Below are positions 1 through 6,567 of a stretch of 7,955 bases of DNA, piece after piece (position 1 is the stretch's first letter; each line of letters begins with the position of its first letter). This DNA comes from Nitrospiraceae bacterium (lineage in GTDB: Bacteria; Nitrospirota; Thermodesulfovibrionia; UBA6902): assembly GCA_020354155.1 (NCBI GenBank), contig CP070644.1:182328-190282 (forward strand), given 5' to 3'. Below the pieces are notes generated by a model. That model saw only the letters and a list, made by a program, of their open reading frames with translations. It had not been told where the DNA came from and did no database searches. The position numbers were made by a program, and so were the translations under genes.

Positions 1-1286
1 ACTGTTCTGTAAACAGCTGGTACGTCAATCTCACCCCCAAGTTCCCTGATTTTGTCAGGGAATACCTCCCGTGCAACTTCAGCTCTCGGAAGCAGGAGTT
101 TGAGCCCCTTCAATGGTCTGTCTGTGCTCTGTGTTCTGTGCCTGCCTGTCCGGTCGGCAGGTTCTGTGTTCTGAATAAATGCATCTATAAGTCCTTCTGC
201 ATTAAACTCTTTTGGTATCATATCAACATGTATTCCGAACTTGTTGATGGCCGACGATGTCTTGGTACCCACTGCACATATTTTGAGACCTTTTAAATCA
301 CGGATATCCCTGCCTCTCTCGAAAACTCTCTGGAAGAAATAACGGACCCCATTGCCACTGGTGAGTATGAGCCAGTCATAGGATTCTATGCCGTCTATGG
401 CACTGTCAAGCTGCGACCAGTCAGCAGGAGGTATTATCTGAATGGTTGGGAATTCAAGAATCTCTGCGCCCAATGACGCAAGAGCTTCAAATCCATAGGA
501 ATGTTCCCGTGTGACGAGTATGCGCTGACCGAAGAGGGGTTTCTTCTCCACCCAATTCAGGGTTTCCCGCAGTTTCACAACATCGCCCACAACCATCACT
601 GCAGGGGGTTTAATGTCTTTTTCCTTTACCAGATCAGCTATGGTACTGAGTTTACCGGTAAGTGTTTTCTGGTCTGCCCTTGTACCCCACCGGACGACTG
701 CTACCGCTGTCTCAGCACTCCTGCCGTTTTCGATCAGTTTCTTGCATACCATGGCAATATTCTTCACTGTCATGAGGAAAACGATGGTGCCAACACCTGT
801 TGCAAGTCTTGTCCAGTCGATGGAGCTTTCTTTTTTTGTCACGTCTTCATACCCCGGGACTATAGCCAGTGACGACGAATACAACCTGTGGGTAAGGGGA
901 ATGCCGGCATAAGCAGGCGCTGCTATTGCGGAGCTGATACCCGGGACTATCTCAAACTCTATGCCTGCTTTCGCAAGAACTTCCGCTTCTTCACCTCCCC
1001 GTCCAAATACAAAGGGATCACCGCCTTTCAGACGGCAGATTAATTTGCCTTCCTGTGCCTTTTCCACGAGGGTCTCGTTAATCTGATCCTGGGTCATGGT
1101 GTGTTTGCCGCCACGCTTGCCTGCATAGATAAACTCTGCTTCATGATCTATATAATTTAAAATCTGTGCGTTGAGGTGGAAATCATAGACAACGACTTCT
1201 GCCTGTTGAAGACATTTCAGCCCCTTCACGGTGAGCAGACCAATATCGCCTGGCCCTGCGCCTACTATGTATACTTTTCCATTCAT
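1..1286 (-). CDS. cobA-hemD: Uroporphyrinogen-III C-methyltransferase / uroporphyrinogen-III synthase fusion (CobA-HemD), 3' end cut by window edge
   Basis: Two cytoplasmic tetrapyrrole enzymes in one chain; 428 residues are visible and the frame is open to the left edge. The N-terminal part (about 1-245) is the SAM-dependent methyltransferase that converts uroporphyrinogen III to precorrin-2. It shows GAGPGD (9-14), CRLKGGDPFVFGRGGEE (84-100), VPGISSAIAAPAYAGIPLTHR (the active-site loop region, about 115-135) and RWGT followed by QKT. From about 250 the chain becomes uroporphyrinogen-III synthase, which closes hydroxymethylbilane with ring-D inversion; visible pieces are ILVTRE, LGAEILEFPTI, LTSGNGVRYFF, CAVGTKT and LLLPRAEVARE. 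The ATG at 1284-1286 is the first possible start after an in-frame TAG, and the GKVYIVGAGPGD beginning fits the family. No convincing Shine-Dalgarno precedes it. Two oddities: residues about 371-390 of HemD derive from a palindromic repeat, and the usual TGH after the ASS motif reads PGY. The fusion type is common in anaerobic bacteria. Confidence 0.95.
   Translation of the reverse strand, partial: MNGKVYIVGAGPGDIGLLTVKGLKCLQQAEVVVYDFHLNAQILNYIDHEAEFIYAGKRGGKHTMTQDQINETLVEKAQEGKLICRLKGGDPFVFGRGGEEAEVLAKAGIEFEIVPGISSAIAAPAYAGIPLTHRLYSSSLAIVPGYEDVTKKESSIDWTRLATGVGTIVFLMTVKNIAMVCKKLIENGRSAETAVAVVRWGTRADQKTLTGKLSTIADLVKEKDIKPPAVMVVGDVVKLRETLNWVEKKPLFGQRILVTREHSYGFEALASLGAEILEFPTIQIIPPADWSQLDSAIDGIESYDWLILTSGNGVRYFFQRVFERGRDIRDLKGLKICAVGTKTSSAINKFGIHVDMIPKEFNAEGLIDAFIQNTEPADRTGRHRTQSTDRPLKGLKLLLPRAEVAREVFPDKIRELGGEIDVPAVYRT
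128..173. repeat. Palindrome flanked by 11-base direct repeats, inside hemD
   Basis: CCTGCC (141-146) and GGCAGG (156-161) form a 6-base stem around a 9-base loop. The palindrome is flanked by perfect direct repeats TCTGTGTTCTG at 128-138 and 163-173. Degenerate copies of the same TCTGT unit continue leftwards to about 118. The stretch is translated in frame (the palindrome itself encodes P376-R382, sequence PADRTGR) and lies between the HemD motifs AEGLIDAF and KGLKLLLPRAEVARE, where homologues usually have only a short link. It looks like a small repeat that inserted or expanded without breaking the frame. Confidence 0.7.
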
Positions 1287-1601
1287 ACGTTTCTGAATAT
1301 GCTTTTTATTCTAAATCACTGCTGTCTGGCACTGAGTAATGCTGTCATTGCCCCGCTTGATCGGGCAATCCAGATGAAAAGAAGGATAATTTATTTGAAA
1401 AATCTGGATTCTCGCCTCGGCGAGTCGCCTGAGGTGAACCGCTTTCGCGGGAATGACAACCAAAATGAGAAGATGCATGTTCTCTGTAATATAAATGGTT
1501 CAGGTGATCACGGACAGGTATACTCTTTCCATGAAAACACAAAGCACGAAGAAAACCCGGTTAGAGTCTGCTTGAAGCTGGAGAACAGACAGTGAATCAA
1601 A
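1287..1601. other. Gene-free gap between cobA-hemD and the IHF gene
   Basis: This 315-base gap holds a paired-palindrome repeat at 1344-1458. To its right is an AC/AG-rich stretch (about 1529-1556) with two tandem heptamers, CACAAAG and CACGAAG. The rest shows no gene. Short open frames here translate repeat sequence and have no ribosome binding site. I see no hairpin followed by a T tract on the minus strand that would serve as an intrinsic terminator for the IHF gene. A TAGAAT hexamer (minus strand, 1308-1313) could be a -10 box for cobA-hemD, but no -35 box accompanies it. Confidence 0.6.
1344..1458. repeat. REPIN-like paired palindrome, family A copy 1 (with nested insertion)
   Basis: The left arm is GTC followed by ATTGCCC (1347-1353), a 9-base loop and GGGCAAT (1363-1369). 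The right arm begins ATTCTCGC (1408-1415) and closes with GCGGGAAT (1447-1454), then GAC. The arms are joined by an inverted repeat, AATCCAGA (1367-1374) against TCTGGATT (1403-1410), across a 28-base AT-rich spacer. The outer ends GTCATT and AATGAC are also inverted. Compared with the copy at 6615-6689, the right arm has 27 extra bases (1417-1443). These, with the preceding bases, contain two further small palindromes, CTCGCC/GGCGAG and TCGCC/GGTGA. Two inverted REP-type hairpins around a spacer is the REPIN architecture known to be moved by RAYT transposases; no such transposase is in the window. Confidence 0.7.
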
Positions 1602-1886
1602 CTAAATGTTTTTGTTCACCATTTCTCTGAGTTCTTTACCGACCTTAAAATAGGGGACTTTCTTTGGCGGGACATCTACTCCCTCACCTGTTTTAGGGTT
1701 TCTTGCCTTTCGTGCGTTCCTGCTGCGGAGCTTGAAATTTCCGAAACCCCTGATCTCTCCCTTGCCGCCCTTGGCAAGGGCATCCTTCACACTGTCAAAA
1801 ATAGTCTCTATGACGACTTCTGTCTGCTTTTTTGAGAGCCCTTCAACTTTTTCAGCAATTTTCTCGATCAGTACTGATTTTGTCAT
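1602..1886 (-). CDS. ihfB: IHF/HU-family DNA-bending protein, beta-subunit-like
   Basis: A 94-residue nucleoid protein that binds the minor groove and bends DNA as a dimer, supporting chromosome compaction and some promoters. Length and pattern fit the family: a helical dimerisation half (about 1-40, beginning MTKSVLIEKIAEKV), the core GEIRGFGNFKLR (43-54), and the DNA-clasping arm with RNPKTGE (62-68), whose proline is the intercalating residue. The arm is followed by VPPKKVPYFKVGKELRE, which is closer to IHF-beta than to HU, where IPAAKVPAFKAGK is usual. IHF versus HU cannot be settled here because the partner subunit is not in the window. The ATG at 1884-1886 is chosen because AGGAGG ends 5 bases before it; the in-frame GTG at 1890-1892 overlaps that ribosome site. 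The gene lies 57 bases after sppA and has its own likely promoter in that gap. Confidence 0.93.
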   Translation of the reverse strand: MTKSVLIEKIAEKVEGLSKKQTEVVIETIFDSVKDALAKGGKGEIRGFGNFKLRSRNARKARNPKTGEGVDVPPKKVPYFKVGKELREMVNKNI

Positions 1887-1891
1887 ACACA

Positions 1892-1897
1892 CCTCCT
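1892..1897 (-). promoter_or_regulatory. Shine-Dalgarno AGGAGG of the IHF gene
   Basis: A perfect AGGAGG sits 5 bases before the ATG at 1886. It decides the start, since the upstream in-frame GTG (1890-1892) overlaps the site and could not use it. Confidence 0.85.
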
Positions 1898-1904
1898 GAA
1901 GAAA

Positions 1905-1933
1905 AATCTACAATATATTGATTTAAAAGTCAA
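1905..1933 (-). promoter_or_regulatory. Sigma70-type promoter for the IHF gene
   Basis: On the minus strand TTGACT (1928-1933, five of six consensus bases) is followed after exactly 17 bases by TAGATT (1905-1910, four of six). The spacer is AT-rich. Transcription would begin near 1898, giving a leader of roughly 12-15 bases that still contains AGGAGG. This would give the IHF gene a separate short transcript in addition to read-through from sppA. It is called from sequence match only. Confidence 0.55.
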
Positions 1934-1943
1934 TTTATTTATA

Positions 1944-2792
1944 TCAGGGCGTAAACATATATTTTATGCTTACCGATGGAAATGCAGTATCCATCAGTTT
2001 CCCGGAGAGCTTTCCCCGGAGCAAATCCAGAAATCCAAACCTCTCTTCTCTGGTGACGACCTCGGGTTCGCCCTTGATTCCAGTGAGTTTGCCGGCCAGC
2101 ATTATTGCATCCTGAAGATTGCCGAGTTCATCGACGAGGCCAAGTTCCTTTGCCCTTCTCCCGGTAAAAATGCGTCCGTCAGCGAGTTTCCTGATCTCCT
2201 GGACATCCATTCCCCTGCTGTCAGCCACTGCCTGAATAAACTGATCATGCACATCGTCAAGGACGTTCTGCAGAATGCTTTTTTCTTCCGGTGACATAGA
2301 CTTGAATACAGAAGCGATATCTTTATGTTTCCCGCTCTTGACTACATTTGTCTTTACGCCGATTTTTTCCATAAGGCCTGAAACATTGGGGATCTCCATA
2401 ATGACACCGATTGAGCCGGTGAGGGTGCCTGCATTGGCTACGATACTGTCTGCCGGAGCCGCGATATAATATCCGCCGGAGGCTGCCACTGATCCCATGG
2501 AGACGACAACCTTTTTCTTTTCCTTGAGTTTAATAATCTCTTCGTATATTTCCTGAGAGGGGCCAACAGCGCCGCCCGGACTGTCCACCCGTACGACTAC
2601 AGCCTTGACAGATGAATCGTCTGAGTATTCCTTCAGCTCATCGATAACGGCAGTAGAATCAATGATAACGCCAGAGACCCGGATAAGAGCAACCTTTTCT
2701 CCAAGGGGAACTTTATGGGATACCGTGAGAATAAGGCTGAGCACAACGGTGATTATAAAAATGATTATGAAGAAGATCAGGACTTTTTTCAA
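1944..2792 (-). CDS. sppA: Signal peptide peptidase SppA, short (36K-type) form
   Basis: A membrane-anchored serine protease of 282 residues (family S49) that degrades cleaved signal peptides left in the cytoplasmic membrane. An N-terminal hydrophobic segment (about 4-24) serves as anchor, with the catalytic domain presumably outside. Visible family features are RVDSPGG (68-74), GSVAASGGYY (100-109) holding the likely nucleophile Ser105, the TLTGSIGV turn (123-130) and SGKHKDI (153-159) holding the likely general-base Lys157. Ser-Lys is the dyad known from Bacillus SppA. The length matches single-domain SppA, not the about 600-residue E. coli form. The start is a TTG (2790-2792), chosen because AGGAG lies 8 bases upstream and the anchor begins directly after it; no ATG is available before residue 99. 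It follows rpsA by 21 bases, so it is probably co-transcribed. Confidence 0.94.
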   Translation of the reverse strand: MKKVLIFFIIIFIITVVLSLILTVSHKVPLGEKVALIRVSGVIIDSTAVIDELKEYSDDSSVKAVVVRVDSPGGAVGPSQEIYEEIIKLKEKKKVVVSMGSVAASGGYYIAAPADSIVANAGTLTGSIGVIMEIPNVSGLMEKIGVKTNVVKSGKHKDIASVFKSMSPEEKSILQNVLDDVHDQFIQAVADSRGMDVQEIRKLADGRIFTGRRAKELGLVDELGNLQDAIMLAGKLTGIKGEPEVVTREERFGFLDLLRGKLSGKLMDTAFPSVSIKYMFTP

Positions 2793-2800
2793 TTGAAGAT

Positions 2801-2805
2801 CTCCT
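2801..2805 (-). promoter_or_regulatory. Shine-Dalgarno AGGAG deciding the TTG start of sppA
   Basis: AGGAG stands 8 bases before the TTG at 2790-2792, a normal spacing. It supports a non-ATG start in the short gap after the rpsA stop codon. Confidence 0.8.
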
Positions 2806-2813
2806 GGCTAGCG

Positions 2814-4391
2814 TCAACCCATCAGGGTCTTCATGCTGAGGTCAATTTTACGCTCTGTGGGATTTACGTCTATGACGCGGGCAGTGAGTTCAATCCCGGG
2901 CTTGAAAAGGTCTTCAAGCTTCTCATCAGGCCTTTTCTCTATCTCTGATTTATGCATCAGGCCTTCGACGCCATCTTCAAGCTCAACAAAGATACCGAAA
3001 TCCGTGACATTTACTACCGTTCCCTTTACCCATTCTCCAAGCTGATATTTCCCGGGGATATCCTCTTCCCATGGATCAGGGGTCAGGTTTTTCAGGCCGA
3101 CGGAAATTCTCTCTTTTTCTGCTTCAATGTTCAGGACAACGACTTCAATTTCCTGTCCCTTCTTTAAGATATCTGAGGGATGACGTACCCGCTTCACCCA
3201 GGATAAATCCGATATATGAAGCAATGCATCAACGCCCTCATCAAGGGCGACAAAGGCGCCGAAATCGGCAAATCCCTTGACAACGCCCTTAATCTTCTGG
3301 CCGATTTCATATTTTTCGCTGATGAGATTCCACGGGTTCGGTTTGAGCTGTTTTATACTGAGAGAAATTCTCTTGTCTGCCTTATTGACTGACAGAATCA
3401 TAGCTTCAACAGTATCTCCGATTGAATAATATTTATTTGGTTTTATTGATTTTTCTACCCAGTCTATCTCGGAAACATGTATGAGGCCTTCTACGCCCTC
3501 TTCAAGCTCAACAAAAATTCCATAATCAGTGGTCCTGATGACTTTTCCCTGTACTTTCTGACCTTCAGGGTATTTCTCATCAACCAGGGTCCAGGGGTCA
3601 GGCTTTTTCTGTTTATATCCGAGTGTTACCTTGTTTGCTGCAGGATCAAAATTCAGGACAACAACCTCAACAGAGTCGCCGATGCTGAAGAGCTCTCCCG
3701 GATGACTGATTCTGCCCCAGGACATATCAGAAATATGCAGAAGCCCATCCAGTCCTCCAAGGTCGACAAAAACACCATAATCCGTAAGGTTTTTGACGAT
3801 ACCCGTTACTATGGCACCTTCCTTGAGTGTTGTCAGCGTCTGCTCCCTGAGTTTATTGCGTTCTTCCTCAAGGAGTACCCGTCGGGAAACGATAATATTG
3901 GATCCTCTGTGGTTGAGATTCAGTACCTTGAATGAATGTGCCTGGCCGATGAGGCTGTCTGTGTCTCTCGGGGCCTTGAGGCCAATCTGCGAGCCCGGTA
4001 AAAAGGCACTGACACCGTTTATATCAACCGTCATGCCGCCTTTGACCTTCCCCACTATTTTGCCCTCTACCGGAACCCCCTGTTTAAAGGCATCACTCAG
4101 TCTGTCCCATGTTTTCAGTCCCTCAGCCTTCTGTCTGGACAACTTGACAAAGCCGTCAGAATCATTCAGGTTTTCAACATAGACCTCAATCTCATCTCCA
4201 GGCTTCAGATTGGTGAGGTCATTCTCAACAAACTCGCTGCTTGATATCCGCCCTTCACTTTTAGCGCCGACATCTAAAATAATCCGGTCATCCTTTATCT
4301 GAACGACGGTGCCTTTTGTGACATCGCCTATCTTCAGGCCCTTGAAAGTATCAGCGTATAATTTTGATAGTTCATCCATTTGTGTTTCCAT
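2814..4391 (-). CDS. rpsA: 30S ribosomal protein S1
   Basis: A 525-residue RNA-binding ribosomal protein that helps deliver mRNA to the 30S subunit. Six S1 (OB-fold) domains can be laid out: about 22-86, 104-170, 190-259, 276-347, 362-434 and 450-522. The first two are divergent, as expected for the ribosome-docking end. Domains 3-6 carry the strong RNA-binding pattern, for example TDYGVFVDLGGLDGLLHISD (203-222), DYGIFVELEEGVEGLIHVSE, DFGAFVALDEGVDALLHISD and DFGIFVELEDGVEGLMHKSE. Domains are joined by related linkers (PDPW, PNPW, PDPW). E. coli S1 has 557 residues, so only the tail is shorter. It starts 14 bases after ispH. The best ribosome site is 17 bases from the ATG, longer than usual, and an in-frame TAA excludes a start closer to it. 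S1 often autoregulates its mRNA elsewhere; nothing here proves that. Confidence 0.97.
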   Translation of the reverse strand: METQMDELSKLYADTFKGLKIGDVTKGTVVQIKDDRIILDVGAKSEGRISSSEFVENDLTNLKPGDEIEVYVENLNDSDGFVKLSRQKAEGLKTWDRLSDAFKQGVPVEGKIVGKVKGGMTVDINGVSAFLPGSQIGLKAPRDTDSLIGQAHSFKVLNLNHRGSNIIVSRRVLLEEERNKLREQTLTTLKEGAIVTGIVKNLTDYGVFVDLGGLDGLLHISDMSWGRISHPGELFSIGDSVEVVVLNFDPAANKVTLGYKQKKPDPWTLVDEKYPEGQKVQGKVIRTTDYGIFVELEEGVEGLIHVSEIDWVEKSIKPNKYYSIGDTVEAMILSVNKADKRISLSIKQLKPNPWNLISEKYEIGQKIKGVVKGFADFGAFVALDEGVDALLHISDLSWVKRVRHPSDILKKGQEIEVVVLNIEAEKERISVGLKNLTPDPWEEDIPGKYQLGEWVKGTVVNVTDFGIFVELEDGVEGLMHKSEIEKRPDEKLEDLFKPGIELTARVIDVNPTERKIDLSMKTLMG

Positions 4392-4405
4392 AATTGTATA
4401 TTATA

Positions 4406-5245
4406 TTACCTCCCGACAGAAATTTCTTTCATTTTTTCTACCACATCATCAATAATCCATTGAGGGGTTGATGCTCCCCCAGTCACTCCTGCCTTCTGAA
4501 CCCCGGTAAACCATTCCGTTTCGAGCTCGTCAGCAGTTTCTATGTGGTATACTTTAGCACAAACGGTTCGAGAAAGTTTGACAAGCTGGTTTGTGTTTGA
4601 GCTGTTTTTACCTCCGACGATAATTATGAGGTCTACTTTTGCCGCAAGTGCTTCTGTTTCCCTTGCCCTCTGGGATGTTGAATCACAGATGGTGTTGTAG
4701 ATTTTTACCTCTCTGGCCCTGCTGGCAACCTCCAGTACGATTTTCCTGAAAGTCTCTGAAGACTGTGTTGTCTGAACAATGATGCCCACCTTTTTTTTCA
4801 ACGGGGGCAGGTGCTGGGCGTTGTTAACAACAAGGGCATCATCGCCTGCAAAACCCAGCAGTCCGCGCACTTCCGGGTGGTCCCTGTCGCCGATGATTAT
4901 TACCTGGTACCCTTCTTCTGTAAGGATTTTTGCAAAATTCTGGGCCTTTTTTACAAAGGGGCATGTTGTGTCTACGAGATTGTAACCCTCTTCTTCAATC
5001 TTACTGTAGACCCGCGGGGAAACCCCGTGAGTCCTGATGATCAGGGTTTTGATATCAGGTAATTCAAGATTTTCTGTTGTAAACACATGCTTCTGACGCA
5101 GTTCCTCCACGACCTGGGGATTGTGAATGAGAGGACCATAGGTATAGATTCCTTTGCCTTCTTCCTGTGCAAGCTTGAATGTGATGTCTATTGCCCGCTT
5201 GACGCCGAAGCAGAAACCGGCCCCTTTAGCTATTATTATTTCCAT
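4406..5245 (-). CDS. ispH: 4-hydroxy-3-methylbut-2-enyl diphosphate reductase IspH (LytB)
   Basis: The final enzyme of the methylerythritol phosphate pathway. It is a cytoplasmic Fe-S protein that reduces HMBPP to isopentenyl and dimethylallyl diphosphate. All three cluster ligands are visible: Cys12 in GAGFCFGV, Cys95 in DTTCPFV and Cys187 in NTICDSTSQR. The substrate-binding histidines are His41 (LIHNPQVV), His73 (RTHGVS) and His123 with Glu125 (DHPEV). GGKNSSNT and a C-terminal TGGASTPQWIIDDV complete the pattern. At 279 residues it has the usual compact length and no fused S1 domains, which some lineages carry. The ATG at 5243-5245 gives the family beginning MEIIIAKGAGFCFG. It overlaps the end of plsC by 20 bases with no strong ribosome site, suggesting translational coupling. 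rpsA follows 14 bases later, a pairing seen in many bacteria. Confidence 0.97.
   Translation of the reverse strand: MEIIIAKGAGFCFGVKRAIDITFKLAQEEGKGIYTYGPLIHNPQVVEELRQKHVFTTENLELPDIKTLIIRTHGVSPRVYSKIEEEGYNLVDTTCPFVKKAQNFAKILTEEGYQVIIIGDRDHPEVRGLLGFAGDDALVVNNAQHLPPLKKKVGIIVQTTQSSETFRKIVLEVASRAREVKIYNTICDSTSQRARETEALAAKVDLIIIVGGKNSSNTNQLVKLSRTVCAKVYHIETADELETEWFTGVQKAGVTGGASTPQWIIDDVVEKMKEISVGR
4409..4414 (-). promoter_or_regulatory. GGGAGG with long spacing before rpsA
   Basis: GGGAGG lies in the last codons of ispH, 17 bases before the rpsA ATG (4389-4391). The intervening sequence is almost entirely A and T (TAATATAATATACAATT). No other ATG, GTG or TTG is in frame between them. The site may act at a distance, through a fold, or be fortuitous; AT-rich leaders are also favoured by S1 itself. 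Confidence 0.5.
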
Positions 5246-5882
5246 AATGTCTGCTCAGCTGAATGATTGCATCCATGACATTTTTGCTGATTTCTTCATG
5301 TAAAGCATGATCATGTTTTTTTGATGTATCTATTGTATTGCCATGATATACTGGTTTGTCAAATATAACGGTTATTTTCGCCCGCTTCAGCCATCGGGCT
5401 CCAACAGGAAGCGCCCTGTCTGATCCGATGATGAGAACGGGTACGACGGGAGCCTGCGTCATATGTGCAATCATGCCAAGTCCCCGTTTTGCCTGAAGAA
5501 AATCTCCTGTTTCGTTGCGTCTGCCCTCAGGGAATATAGTGATCACCTCACCGCTCCTGATGTGCCTCACAGCCTGTTTAATGGTTGAAGGCTGCGGCTT
5601 CTCCCGGTCTACGGGGAATGCGTACTGTTTAACAAAGGCTCCGATGAGCGGTATGGTGAAGAGGCCCTTGCGTGCCATAAAGGTAACCTGTCGTGGAGAA
5701 ATGGCGCCCAGGATGAGGGGATCGAGGTAACTGATATGGTTGGAGGCAATAATAATGCCGCCCGTATCAGGAACGTTTTCAGTGCCGATTATCCTGAGAC
5801 CGCCGTTGATCTTAAAAATCAGCCGGATTAAAAAGGCTGAAATCCGGTAAAGCAGTATATTGATTAATCCCCTGTTCTCCAT
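5226..5882 (-). CDS. plsC: 1-acyl-sn-glycerol-3-phosphate acyltransferase family protein (PlsC)
   Basis: An acyltransferase that probably transfers a second acyl chain to lysophosphatidic acid, giving phosphatidic acid for membrane lipids. Numbered from the ATG, the 218-residue protein has a hydrophobic N-terminal stretch (about 5-25) likely to lie in or on the membrane. The catalytic HX4D motif follows as NHISYLD (His49, Asp54), then FPEGRRNE (117-124), the phosphate-binding block, and VPVLIIGSDRALP, the fourth block. Length fits small PlsC proteins. ATG at 5882 is preferred to the adjoining GTG at 5885 because GGAG is 7 bases before the ATG and only 4 before the GTG. It follows cmk by 40 bases and overlaps ispH by 20. 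The same cmk-plsC-ispH-rpsA order is known from several phyla. The exact acyl donor and acceptor cannot be read from sequence. Confidence 0.9.
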   Translation of the reverse strand: MENRGLINILLYRISAFLIRLIFKINGGLRIIGTENVPDTGGIIIASNHISYLDPLILGAISPRQVTFMARKGLFTIPLIGAFVKQYAFPVDREKPQPSTIKQAVRHIRSGEVITIFPEGRRNETGDFLQAKRGLGMIAHMTQAPVVPVLIIGSDRALPVGARWLKRAKITVIFDKPVYHGNTIDTSKKHDHALHEEISKNVMDAIIQLSRHYGNNNS

Positions 5883-5889
5883 CACCTGT

Positions 5890-5893
5890 CTCC
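5890..5893 (-). promoter_or_regulatory. Shine-Dalgarno GGAG choosing between GTG and ATG of plsC
   Basis: GGAG is 7 bases from ATG 5882 and 4 bases from GTG 5885. The spacing favours the ATG, though the proteins differ by a single residue. Confidence 0.6.
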
Positions 5894-5922
5894 GTGGTTA
5901 CTGAATTAAAAAATGTGCAGCT

Positions 5923-6567
5923 TTATTTCAGATGCCGGACGATAGTGTCAACTACCTCCTCTGGAGATAGCCTGCTTGAATCAATGTAAAACATATCGTC
6001 TGCTTTTTTCAGCGGGGCCGATTCTCTTGTTGAGTCTCTGTGATCTCTTTTTTTGAGGTCCTCAACAGTTGTATCTAATGTCAGGGTGGGGTCACTGTCC
6101 TTCAGGTCTTTCAGCCGTCGTGCCCACCGTTCATCAACGGAAGCATCGAGAAAGAATTTGTTTTCCGATTCCGGGAAGATTACTGTACCCGTATCCCTTC
6201 CTTCCACCACTACCTTCCCTTTTATGCCTTCTTCCCTCTGCATCGCAAAGAGGAACTCTCTCACAATTGGTTTGGCTGAGACCTGGGAGCTTAGTTCTCC
6301 AATCTCTTTGGTGCGAATTGCTGTTGTAACGTCAGTTCCGTTCACAGAGATGGTGCTCCCCTCAAGACTGATCTCAGCTGTTTTGAGAAGGTCCCGAAGA
6401 GCATCTTCATTGTCATGGTCGATATTGCTGTCCCGTACCTTCCAGGCAACTGCCCTGTACAGGGCGCCGGTATCAAGGTAATTGTAGCCAAGTTTTGCGG
6501 CAAGAAGTCTTGCTACGGTACTTTTTCCTGCACCGGAGGGACCGTCAATGGTTATAACGTCTTTCAT
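5923..6567 (-). CDS. cmk: Cytidylate kinase
   Basis: A cytoplasmic kinase that phosphorylates CMP and dCMP with ATP, recycling pyrimidine nucleotides for nucleic acid and CDP-lipid synthesis. The 214-residue protein has a P-loop GPSGAGKST (9-17), the YLDTGALYRA nucleotide-binding element (30-39), the EGRDTGTVIFP motif (122-132) and the CMK-specific RDHRDSTRESAPL block (174-186), followed by ADDMFYIDSS. It is slightly shorter than the 227 residues of the E. coli enzyme. The ATG at 6565-6567 puts the P-loop at the normal place; no good Shine-Dalgarno precedes it. It begins the tight cluster that runs to the IHF gene. aroA lies upstream across a repeat-filled gap, an order (aroA-cmk) seen in many bacteria. 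Confidence 0.97.
   Translation of the reverse strand: MKDVITIDGPSGAGKSTVARLLAAKLGYNYLDTGALYRAVAWKVRDSNIDHDNEDALRDLLKTAEISLEGSTISVNGTDVTTAIRTKEIGELSSQVSAKPIVREFLFAMQREEGIKGKVVVEGRDTGTVIFPESENKFFLDASVDERWARRLKDLKDSDPTLTLDTTVEDLKKRDHRDSTRESAPLKKADDMFYIDSSRLSPEEVVDTIVRHLK

Noticed and set aside
1308..1313. -10 box TAGAAT for cobA-hemD
   Set aside because: There is no recognisable -35 element 16-18 bases upstream; the match is reported only in the gap description.
1345..1542. 65-residue minus-strand open frame
   Set aside because: It translates the family A repeat (CHSRESG...GENPD pattern typical of such repeats) and has no ribosome site or protein-like composition.
1176..1595. 139-residue plus-strand open frame
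   Set aside because: It is antisense to the start of cobA-hemD and then runs through the repeat; there is no ribosome site and no recognisable domain.
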